DNA from: Diplolepis rosae
Taxonomy: Eukaryota > Arthropoda > Insecta > Hymenoptera > Diplolepididae
Reading direction: 5' to 3'
Assembly (NCBI GenBank): GCA_030998225.1
Contig: JAPYXD010000466.1
Coordinates: forward strand, 4,195,001-4,259,000
DNA: 64,000 nt
Within the stretch, counting starts at the first letter, position 1. The number at the start of each line of letters is the position of its first letter. A model generated the notes under the pieces. The model was not told the origin of the DNA, did not search any database, and was given only the letters and a program-made list of their open reading frames with translations. Shown piece after piece: positions 35,576 to 45,891 of this stretch. The position numbers and the translations under genes are program-made.

Positions 35576-38500
35576 TAGACTCAGGAGCTGCTATAAACAT
35601 AATCAAAGAAAAAATATTGGATGATAAAGACGAAGGAAATCTACCCGCAAAACATTCCTAATGGGTAACGATCGGCATATCTCTAAACATTCTACAAAAT
35701 TAAACTTTTTTGGACAAGAACACGTTTTCTACATAGTACCCAACGATTTTCCCTTACCAGAAGGAGGTATAATTGGAATTAAATTCTTTGAAAAATATCC
35801 AAGATATGCGATCACGAACAGTCACCTCGTGCTAAATAAGGTAAAGCTACCTTTGCACCTAAGCAATGATTTCATACCAGGAAAATCCGAAAAGATATGT
35901 ACCATTTCAACTGACGCAGAAGATCAAGATATTATCATTATAGATGATAAAGAAATCCCCGGCGGACTCTACACTATACGAAACGGACAAATAAAAATCC
36001 CATTGAAAAATAATGAGGATTACCCTAAAGAAGTAAATCTCCAGATTAGCTACGAACCTATATTAAAAATAATCACAAATGAAAGTTATCGACCTCAAAT
36101 GACCTTTAGACTAAATGAATTATTGAAATCTTCAAGATTAGATCATTTAGAAAAAGACCAGAGAGAATTCATCAAAAAAATGATAGCCAGATATTCGGAA
36201 GTTTTCACGTTAGAATCAGACCCACTTCCATGTACTAACCTTACCGAACATCAAATAGTACTTAAAAATGGAAAAATAATCAATCTAAGGTCCCACAAAT
36301 TACCCGAAAAACACCGACAGTTTGCCCTAGAAGAAACAGAAAAGTTATTAAAAAAGGGAATTATAAGAGAAAGCCAATCACCATACAACTCACCTTTATG
36401 GATAGTACAGAAAAAAGGAAATAAATTAAGAATGGTAATTGACTACAGAAAGATTAATGAAGACACGGATCAAGATGCTTACCCATTACCAATGATCGAC
36501 GATATATTAGACCACTTAGGAAAAGCTAAGTTCTTTTCTGCCTTTGACCTCTCAGCTGGATTCCACCAAATCCCGATGAAGGAAGAAGACAAAAAGTACA
36601 CTGCGTTTTCTACAACCCAAGGACATTTCGAATACAATCGCATGCCTTTCGGTTTAAAGAACGCACCAGCCACTTTCCAAAGAATGATGGATAATGCATT
36701 CAGAGGATTAGTCGGAACAAAATGCTTTGCGTACATAGATGACATTGTGATATTCGGAAGCTCAATTCAGGAACATAATGAGAACTTAGTAGCAGTCATG
36801 GAAAGAATCTACCAGTTAGGACTAAGATTAGAACCGAAAAATGTGGATACCTTAAACAAGAACTAGAATACCTTGGACACATAATAACCAAAGAAGGAGT
36901 CAAACCCAGCCCTGAAAAAATAAACTGCATAAAAGAATTCAGACCATTGAAAACTGTAAAAGATGTGCAATCATTTTTAGGACTTGCAGGTTACTATAGG
37001 AAATTCATCAAGAATTTCTCTACTATAGCGAGACCCTTAACAAAGCTAACTCAGAAAGAGACAATATTCGATTGGACCCCAGACTGCGAAAAAGCATTTT
37101 ACGATTTGAAGAACGCATTGGTAACCGCACCAGTTTTAAAATTCCCTGATTTTTCCAAACAATTTATACTGACTACGGACGCATCCAACTGTGGATTAGG
37201 AGCAGTATTGAGCCAAGACGGGCACCCTTGTCTTTTTATATCAAGAACATTGAACAAAGTCGAAGAAAAATACACCACCTCTGAAAAAGAACTTTTAGCA
37301 ATTGTATGGGCTATGAAACGCCTCAGACAATATCTTCTCGGAAAGAAATTCAAAATTCAAACAGACCACCGTGCTTTAGTTTGGCTACACAATGTGAAAG
37401 ACCCTAGCTCAAGACTTTTACGATGGAGACTTCGTATGGAAGAATACGAATACGAAATAGAATATGTAAAAGGAAAAGAAAATAAAGTAGCGGATTGTCT
37501 ATCCAGACTTTTTCCCATCACTAAGGACACATTACAAGAAGCAATGGAAAAAACCGGAATTAGTACTGAAGAAGAAGAACCAAGCTTGGAAGACCAGTCA
37601 CCGGAAATAGAAACATTCGACACGCCGCGAATAACAAAAGACGAAATTTTAAAAGAAAAAATCAAATTAACCGCGAGGCGAATGATAGAACCATCAGAAA
37701 ATGAAACCACAGAAACGGAAGAAGGAATCACGGAAACACCAGGAGACAATACTAATTTATATACGGATTTTATAAATTGGAATCTACAACCAGTCAAAGG
37801 AAAAATTAAAACAAAGCGTAACGCTATCGGCAAACTTTGGAAAGAAGTAACTAAGGATGAAATGCCTATGTACAACGAAGAAGATTGGCTGTATAAATTA
37901 AGTTGGTTTATCGAAGAATTCGTTAACAGAAAACTCTCAATTGTTAGATTATCCTTTGGAGATCCTCTATTTACATTTCTGGAGCGAGAAATAATTCAAG
38001 AAATAATGGAATTCCTATCAAAATATTATCCAGAAAAGAATTCCCACATTTGTTTCTCTACAACCCGAGAAGTAACTAAGGAAGAACGAAAACAAATTAT
38101 TAAAGAAGCTCATAGGGATCACACTGGAGAACAAAATACTATCGAAAAAGCCAAGAGAATCGGAATTTGGACCAACATGGACCAAGACATTAAGGACTAT
38201 GTCAAAAAATGCCCTATATGCCAACTACAAAAGACCACGCGAATTAAGAATCAATCAGAAAGTATAATACCCGACATACCACTTAATCCAAATGATAAAA
38301 TAGCACTGGATATTTTTGGACCGTTACCCACTACACCTAGAGGTAACAAATACATGCTTAGTATTCAGGATAGATTGACCAGATACACCACTTTAATACC
38401 GTTAGAAAGTGAAACCTCAACAGCAATAGTAGAAGCTCTGATAGAACAATATATTTGCATCTGGAAAGCTAAAGAAAGAATCCAAGTGGAATTAGAAAAA

Positions 38501-38765
38501 AACTAAGAAAAGATTGGATGAAGGAATAACAAGAACGCATCCTTTATACAAGCCAGGGAAACTAGTTAAAATCTTAAATAACACCAAACAAAACAAATTA
38601 GAACAATCCTGGAAAGGTCCTTACGAAGTTATAGATTACCTAGATAATAATAATCTACGCATTAGGAATAAAGATAAAATACTGAGAGTACACATAGATC
38701 AGTGTATGCCTTATTTTTCAGATGAGGACCCTAGTACTTCTAATAGCGGCAGTGGCCAACTGTAA
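35323..38765 (+). pseudogene. pol: Pol of the env-bearing Gypsy element, frameshifted, integrase deleted
   Basis: Protease (LLVDSGAAINII, about 35565-35600), reverse transcriptase (SPYNSPLWIVQKKG, FDLSAGFHQIPM, YIDDIVIFG; 36350-36760), RNase H (TTDASNCGLGAVLS, TDHRALVWLH; 37160-37480) and integrase N-terminus (AHRDH, CPICQ, LDIFGPLP; 38100-38330). Breaks: a frameshift near 35660 within the protease region and a one-base loss in the A-run near 36838 within RT. The integrase then passes abruptly from YICIW (about 38460) to a C-terminal DNA-binding-like tail (QSWKGPYEVIDYL, 38605-38640), losing the second catalytic Asp and the Glu. Inactive. Confidence 0.88.
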
Positions 38766-39710
38766 AGCCAACTACACCTTACAACCGTCAAAATTCCCAT
38801 TATAGAACAGGAAGAGGGTACCATCAAACATATTATACCTATCCCTTATCTTATCCAAAACCTATATTTTGCAGTAATTCCCGACCATGACTATTTAATA
38901 AAATTTAGAGACTCATATGTAATTACTGACAAGGAAACAATAAATAAATGTACGACGATAAGCGAATATAAAATTTGCGGAAGAAGCCAACCAAACCTTA
39001 GGCTGACTGACAGTGAAACATGCGAAGCTACGATATTCAAGCGATACTCAGAGAACAAATGTAAAACTTCAACTTTTGCTTTACACAAAGAAACCTTCAT
39101 ACCCGTACTAAACGGATACATAATAGTACTAATGAACGAGGTATATTTAGATATTAGCTGCGAAACAGGAATAGAACACCTAAAGATTAAACAACCCTCT
39201 CTACTGACGGGCTCAAATTGTAAAATCTATAATGGAATGGACGCACTGTACCTTAGCAAAAATCTAAAGGGACAATTTTACAACGAATTCAATGCGACCT
39301 ACAACATTAGTTACTCTAACGACGATCTAAAAACCTTAGAAAGTAAATTAATACGTCTCCCTAAAATTATAGATAACAATGAATTACGACAAGCCAAATT
39401 AAGCCTAGACGATGCAGAAAATATGTTAAAATCAATAGCCATTAACAGAAGACTAAGAACGTGGAGAGAAACAACTATGGATTGGTTAAGCTATTTAGGT
39501 TACGCAGCGCTAGGATTAGGATCAGCCTATGTTCTGTACAGATTAGGAATACTCGAATTCATACAAAAGTGTATGCCCAAAAAACTGTATATTCTGTGTA
39601 AAAACAAAGGTAACAACGCCGACGAACGTCGTCACGTACAATTCCAGCTTGCAACCCTTGGTGATCACCGAAATACCAAAAGTAAGGAGGGTAAGAATTT
39701 AGTAAATTAA
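38766..39710 (+). pseudogene. env: Env remnant of errantivirus-like element, N-terminal part missing
   Basis: The glycoprotein remnant of an insect endogenous retroelement. An open frame of about 310 codons lacks a start codon and signal peptide and begins right at the end of the pol frame, so the N-terminal portion is deleted. Visible: cysteine-bearing segments (CTTISEYKICG, DISCETG), potential N-glycosylation sites (NATYNIS), and a single C-terminal hydrophobic membrane segment (WLSYLGYAALGLGSAYVLY) followed by a basic tail. The assignment rests on position and the C-terminal anchor; no receptor-binding or fusion function can remain. Confidence 0.7.
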
Positions 39711-39738
39711 GAGACTAATTTATGTCTGAAAAGGGGAG

Positions 39739-39961
39739 TGTTACCAGGCCTGATGATGACCTCCTTCCCCCAGGTTTAGTTACCCATATATGTAGAGGTT
39801 GATGACCTCCCCCTCCTAGGTTTAGCTGTCTATATATGTAGAGGTTCAAGCAGGCCTCGTCAGTTCTTCTCTAAAATCTCTCACGAATAAAAACATACAA
39901 AGTGACATCAGTTTGATGTCACTACCTTTAAAAGTTAGAAAGTTTAGTTTTCACTATAACA
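39739..39961 (+). repeat. 3' LTR of the env-bearing Gypsy element
   Basis: After the purine tract aaaaggggag an LTR starts tgttaccaggcctg and plausibly ends ctataaca near 39961. It contains two tandem ~45-base units (gatgacctcc...atatatgtagaggtt) at 39755-39845 and a polyadenylation signal aataaa near 39886. The end is uncertain because no 5' LTR is present for comparison. Confidence 0.6.
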
Positions 39962-40033
39962 ACATTTACAAATTTTTAATTGAGTATATATTTCCCTTCG
40001 CATGGTTTTTTATGTTGAACACAGGGCTTAACA

Positions 40034-40735
40034 AAATATTTATTTTTCATTTCATTCATTTGAGGCTGGAAAAGAAAAATGGAAAATACTTCTATTTAGA
40101 AGCTTAAGCTTTTTATTTATTTTAAAATATATTTTCAGTTATATAGGGATAACATAACAAAAATTTTGTTCAGGGTCTCAAGAATTCTTCGTGCGTATCC
40201 ACAGTATATGTATATTTTACGAAGTTTAATGTATTCTTCTTTTTATTTTGTATTAATTGATTTATGCAAAATGTGTATTTTATGTCCTAGAATCATTTTA
40301 GGAACATTTTTTCATTTCATATTGTTCAGAAACTTAATTATTTAAAATTTTTCAAATATTTGTCTATTATTGTAGTGCTTTTGTAGAGCGTGTAGGGAAC
40401 GATGATTGGCTGACTGCGTTTCTGCGAGTTTCTCGTCTACTTTGTATACTATCTTCTATGCCACAGCGGTGGCCATGTTGTAACGCCAGTTGGTAGCGGA
40501 TCGTTCCATCGCACGCAAGTGCACTTGACAAGACGTCATAGTGTCTTTTTAATAAATCTTGTTATTGTTAAAGTGAGTGGTTATTTATTGCACCAGGTGT
40601 AAGTTAGGGTAGTAGGTTCCCTATAACCTCTGCATGAGTGTTCACCAAAAATACCTACAAGCGTGCCGCGTGCAGCGCCGCTCTGGTGAGAAAACGTCGC
40701 ACATAGAAACTATAATCACCAGCCCCCTGAATCTT
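40034..40735 (+). repeat. Dispersed repeat C, copy 2, interrupted by a solo LTR
   Basis: Matches 3346-3760 closely. At gtagagcg the sequence leaves the match and returns at agcgtgccgcg after 269 bases of LTR plus a 4-base duplication. Confidence 0.8.
40391..40659. mobile_element. Solo LTR, 269 bp, AGCG target duplication
   Basis: Begins tgtagggaacgatg and ends aaaatacctaca (TG...CA), flanked by agcg at 40387-40390 and 40660-40663. The empty site is present at about 3698-3715. It contains aataaa near 40549. A 4-base duplication fits Gypsy-type integrase. The parental element is not in the window. Confidence 0.88.
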
Positions 40736-42434
40736 GCGACCAAATGCATAAGAAAAAAATTACGTGAAAGTTGACTGCTGCCGGTGGCGGCGCTGACCGT
40801 TCATAGGCCCTAGATTCAAAAAAATGCATGGGAAAAAGAATAAAAATTTAATTTATTCCTAATAAAAACTATTTTATCGCATTTTCTTATACATGATAAT
40901 AATCTAATAAGATCTTCATATTTTTTACAAAAATTTATTCTCTTCGAAAATGTTAAGACATTCACTTTAGGCAAAAATCTAATTTCCAAATTCTGGCGGG
41001 AATTGCATTATTTGGGTCATGTTCTTTATTTTATAATTGTTTTGCGTTAAATTTAAATATTAATACTAATAATTAATGCCGTCATTATAAAATTTGCTTA
41101 TTTGTCATATTATATAACATATTACAATAAATACAATATAGTATATATACTATATATTACTACTGTAATTAAATCAAACCTTTTTTAAAATATAAACATT
41201 TCAAAAATACTGTTGGGAATTTGAACTAATAATTTTCTTAATATTTTACTATGAAATAAATTATTAATTAATGAAATATATTAAGATCATATTATTATAA
41301 TATATTATAGTTCAAAGCAGTGAAACAATTGTGGTCTCTCATAAGTGCTCTGAAAAAATTTCTTTATCTACCAGTATACTTTACTTATTTTTCTATTTAT
41401 GTATATATAACATATTTAATCAATTTTTTAATTTACTTCTTTTTTATTTATCTGCGTTGTATTATTTTATTTTGAAATTCATTTTTCGTAAAATTATGAA
41501 TTTAAGTTTCTAATTTCTATTACTTTAGGAATTCTATGTAATTCGGTAAAACTATAAGCATTAAAAAGTAAGGAATCTAAATTAACAAAAAATCTGAACT
41601 TATATTCTTTTTTAAAGTCCAAAACTTTATTTTAATAACAAAATTGTTAGAAATCAGAAATTGTTTTCCACTTCAAGACAATCCTATTTTAACAAGCTCA
41701 CATTAACTTCAATTCAAAATTTAAAAAAATATTCTTTCTCATCTCCTTTTTATTTCAGTCACTTTCATTTATCTATTTTTTAACTTCTATCAGACAAAAT
41801 GCTTGCAACTGAATTTATTTGCTATAAGTATTTGAGAGACATTTATTGCGGTGCAAAAGAAATTTATTGCACAGGTAGATACAATTAATTAATATTGAGA
41901 CATTAATCTTTATTATATTATGTAGTTAATTATTAATATCTCTATCAAATAAAATGTTTTATTTTGAACTAATTAAGAAAATAAACAATATGTTCGACGT
42001 ACTTACTCTTCCCAAAACTTTTACTCCACCGGGCGCATAGGTTAACCTCTCTTGAAGAATATCTTCTGGGTCAAAATGCTTTTTGCAAATCGCATGACCT
42101 TCTTTTCATTTCATATCATCCTGAAGGACTTATACCCAAATTTACACCCAAAATAGGCACATTTCACCATTTTTTGCACCAATTTATTTGGACATTTGTT
42201 TCTAGACTCGCGAACTTCATCTCTTCAACTCGAAAATTTTCAGGGAAAAGCTTAAAAAACTACATTTTATAATGTGATTTTCGTGTAAGTCGGCCCAATG
42301 AACAGTCAGCGCCACCATGGCAGCCAGTCACAATTCATGTCATTTTCAACTCAGTGATGCAGGGTGCTGATAATCACTAAGGGAATCAAGTTCTCGCCGT
42401 TGCAGGCAGGGAGTCGGATAGGGCTGGTATAAAC
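40736..42434. other. AT-rich stretch, no gene seen
   Basis: No convincing open frame, tRNA or repeat pair. A 60-codon frame at 41331-41513 is F/L/Y-rich low-complexity AT sequence. Confidence 0.5.
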
Positions 42435-42575
42435 AGGTCTGGCAACTCCCGTGGTGGGGGATGTTCCCTTCTTGTAGTCAGAATGTTTCATATTTTTGCC
42501 ACGGATAGCGCTAGTATCGAGTAGTGGCCCGAATGACCGCACTATAGCATGTATGTATATAGTTATACCTTGAGT
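42435..42575 (+). repeat. Dispersed repeat B, copy 2
   Basis: Partner of 2395-2560 in the same orientation. It differs by scattered substitutions and one extra base in gcccgaatgaccgc. Confidence 0.65.
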
Positions 42576-43440
42576 CCCTAGAAAAATAGAGTCTACCGAG
42601 TGTAAATTTTACGAATTTCCAACGTCTAAATGGAAAATAAATCAAAGGAATAAGTGGGTAGCTGCTGTATATATTTTTGAATCTGTAACAAGTAATAATT
42701 GTAAAATGTATTCGTCTAATTTATCATAATTTAGTATTTGATATAATATTAATGAATTTTGTTACATAAATTCTTCGACTTTTAACAAAATATTTTGGAA
42801 TAAAGTATGTGTAACAAACGTTTAAATATATTTATTTAACTTAACATACACCTAAACTTAAAGTCATAGAAGCTATATTATTTGTTTATTACTATTTTTT
42901 TAAACTTACACAGTTTTCTAAATTTTCAGTATTATTTTCATCATTGAGTTCTTCGGCAATCACAGCCTTATATAAAGCATTTAAATAATTTTTAAAATAA
43001 AATTCTCCAGCCTTCAATAATGCTGTTTGTAGAAATTTTTCATCACGGTGTGATGTCTGTTTTGATCTGTCATTAACTTAACCTTATATTTACTGGTTTC
43101 TATATCATTTTTGTTATGAATAATACTTACTTTTTACTGCTGATTTCACACAAATACTTCACAAGGAATAACAATTGAATTTTAAAGTGAATTAAATTGT
43201 TTTTTTTTATTGATAATAAACATTTTTATAACTAAGCCCCATTATAATACATTGTAAAAGCTCTCGAACAGTCTCCTTTAGTTCACTCATGCTATGTCGC
43301 TGCAGTCAGGCACAGAGCGTATACAAAATATCATCACGTTTGCTTTTTTTTTCGTTTTCTTATTTTATTTTTTTGCATTTAAACGAATAAATGAATTATG
43401 AATACACTGTAAAAATTCATGTCATAATTCTTTGTCCCAC

Positions 43441-43532
43441 GTCACTATAGCTTTATGCTGTTACCGTGACAGAAAATTCTGTTACGGTTTAGAAATTTCT
43501 GTTACTGGTAACTGCATAAAGCTCCAGTGACA
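43441..43532. repeat. Small foldback
   Basis: Arms of about 25 bases (gtcactatagctttatgctg / cagt-containing inverse ending ctccagtgac) enclose repeated tctgttac words. Non-coding. Confidence 0.5.
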
Positions 43533-44066
43533 TGTAACAGAAAAGTCTTTTACGGGCTCAGGAATTTTTGTAGCAATGTCAAAATTCGACATGAGTGAAA
43601 GTAACATACATTTTAGTTTCTGTAACATAATTTTTTGTTACCTGTAATTTAAAATTCAAAGATCCAAAGAAAATTCTTTTGGTTAATTAGCTTTAATAAA
43701 TATATAATTTATTCAACTATTATGTTATTAATACGATAATGTGGAACATACACAGTGTTCCGTAAAATTTGAATGAATATACATATATATATATATGCAT
43801 TCAAATCTTACACGTATATATATTTTACATATGTCATCTTACTGTGACATATGTGTCACAGTTCTTTAGATAGACTTTTCGATTCTTTTTGCATTCCTAA
43901 AAGAAAGAATATTACTTGCAGAACACTGTGTTTTAAAATTTGACTTACCTTTTCTCAAGTATTACTTTTTTGCAATTTCCCTGTTATATTCTTCGTGAAC
44001 AATTACGGACACATTCTTCGAGTGTCAGAATCAAACACTCTAACCACAGCTAGAGTGGACTCTAAC

Positions 44067-44383
44067 GGTAGGTATACATTGCACCATAGTTTTATTTGCC
44101 CATAAAATCACCAGAAGTCACTATATTTGAAAAGCAGTGTTTGACGAACATTATGAAAGGAATGCGTTGGCAAAAATTGCAAGTACATATCAAATGTAGG
44201 CGGTAGAGAGCGCTTCAGCGGAATGTACAGGAATCCTGCATCTTGCAATCCTCGCAGTCTTTGCCAACACATTCCTTTCATAATCTTCGTCTAACACTGC
44301 TTTTCAAATATAGTGACGTCTGGTGATTTTATGGGCAATTGAAACTTTGGGCAACTAAAACTATAGTACAATGTATACCTACC
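44067..44383. repeat. MITE with ~115-bp TIRs and 9-bp target duplication
   Basis: Starts ggtaggtatacattg and ends with the inverse (caatgtatacctacc). The arms, about 115 bases, pair closely (atattgaaaagcagtgtt-type words, gaaaggaatgcgttggcaaa). gactctaac flanks both ends (44058-44066 and 44384-44392). A 9-base duplication points to Mutator-like or similar transposases. Confidence 0.85.
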
Positions 44384-44702
44384 GACTCTAACCACAGCTA
44401 CTCACACGGATTAACGCACACACGCTCAGTGGTCGCCATCTTGGGTACAGATCGGCAGACTCTATTTTTCTAGGGACTCTAGTCTATACAACAACGGAGG
44501 CGACGGTGGCCATTTCCGCCATTTCCAACCATTGCAGCACTAGCACAATGCTCGGAAAGTTTCGTAACTATTAGCAATTGAGTTTTTTCCACTTTAGCTT
44601 TCATCTATTTTCATTATTCTTCATTGTTACTAATGATGTTTCATTGGAGTTTCATTGTCAGAAATAAGAGCATGTATACTTTTAAAGAAATTTACTACAA
44701 AT

Positions 44703-45625
44703 CAGTGCTCACGGTATGGAAAAAGTATACATACCACCACCGTGGCTCAGCTGCTCGTCGGTGTGTAGACGGAGAAAGCGATGGTGCGCGCGCTTGTTTC
44801 CCTCTCGCTCTCTGTCTGGCTGGTTTAAATTTTAAACTTTCTCCGTCTACACACCGACGAGCAGCTGAGCCACGGTGGTGTACGGAAGCTTGTAGCCGCC
44901 AACCTGCCACAGTGTCGCTAGTTGTTGGTCTATTCCAGTCTAAGCGGCTTGTATTCGCCACTACCGACAGTGTCGCAAGTTTCTTCGGCTCTTCCGGTTT
45001 GCGAGTCGCAAGCCGGAAGAGCTGATCGGCCTTTCCGGTTTGCGACTCGCAAACCGGAAGGGCCGATTTGCTTATGCAACCTACATGGCACATGTTTTGT
45101 AGTGAAATGAAGCCAGGTAATTCAATTTTTCCATATATTACTTATTCTTAAGTTAAAGATTATTGTCAAAGAAAAGATTAATTAATTTTACGACAATTAC
45201 TGATATATAAGATAAGTAATAAAAAAATACTTGAATATAAAAAGCAAGAATGATACCACTTAACCTCTTTTTGAAAAATATGTTTTGGTATAACTAAGTA
45301 ACTTTTAAATTAAAATGTTAAGAATTTTATAATACCTATCAAAGAAATTGTTTGAAATAATAATCTTACTTCACTTCACTACAAAACATATGCCATGTAG
45401 GTTGCATAAGCAAATCGGCCCTTCCGGTTTGCGAGTCGCAAATCGGCCCTTCCGGTTTGCGAGTCGCAAACCGGAAGAGCCGAAGAAACTTGCGACACTG
45501 TCGGTAGTGGCGAATACAAGCCGCTTAGACTGGCATAGACCAACAACTAGCGACACTGTGGCAGGTTGGCGGCTACAAGCTTCCGTAGTGGTGGTATGTA
45601 TACTTCTTCCATACTGTGAGCACTG
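44703..45625. repeat. hAT-type foldback element with 8-bp target duplication
   Basis: Ends cagtgctcac...gtgagcactg, flanked by a perfect ctacaaat at 44695-44702 and 45626-45633. The arms, about 245 bases, pair almost perfectly around a 250-base loop (45112-45369). Both arms contain ccggtttgcgagtcgcaa words, themselves palindromic. The left arm carries a nested ~135-base foldback (44747-44880; TIR ccgtggctcagctgctcgtc) absent from the right arm. CAGTG ends and 8-base duplication fit hAT. Frames of 60-133 codons on both strands here are palindrome artefacts. Confidence 0.9.
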
Positions 45626-45841
45626 CTACAAATCTGTGTTAACTTTGTCAGTTTAATAATAACACTTGGAATTTTAAAATATTTCGATACATCATTTGAT
45701 AAAACAATTCTCATTCAAGATTATTTACACCAATAAGTAATTTCTCGAGATATTTATTATAACAGATGAGTTTTCGTTATTTAATATCTAGAGTAAAACT
45801 TTGTTTAGAAAGGTGTAATTTTATGTTGATCAAATTCCAAA

Positions 45842-45889
45842 ATGAATAACCTGTTATTCAAAAACTATTACTTAGATAAATATACTTGA
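45842..45889 (+). promoter_or_regulatory. Upstream ORF before cramped start
   Basis: An ATG at 45842 opens a 15-codon frame that stops at TGA 45887-45889, two bases before the cramped ATG at 45892. If the leader includes it, it could lower translation or rely on reinitiation. The transcription start is not known, so its presence in the mRNA is unproven. Confidence 0.4.
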
Positions 45890-45891
45890 AT

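Larger units (their letters stand above)
34723..39961 (+). mobile_element. Env-bearing Gypsy (errantivirus-like) element, 5'-truncated
   Basis: An endogenous retroelement of the insect env-carrying Gypsy group: gag, pol and env remnants followed by a polypurine tract (aaaaggggag) and 3' LTR. The 5' LTR, primer site and start of gag are missing at the junction with cox1. Pol has frameshifts, and integrase and env have internal deletions, so it is inactive. It is distinct in sequence from the element at 7062-12103. Confidence 0.88.
42560..44490. repeat. Region bracketed by a 35-bp inverted repeat
   Basis: gagtccctagaaaaatagag at 42572 recurs as reverse complement near 44460-44482, with further bases matching on each side. 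The 1.9 kb between could be a decayed element; it has no transposase. It contains a small foldback and a MITE. Confidence 0.4.

Noticed and set aside
44624..45656. Several 60-133-codon frames on both strands
   Set aside because: All come from the palindromic arms of the hAT foldback element.
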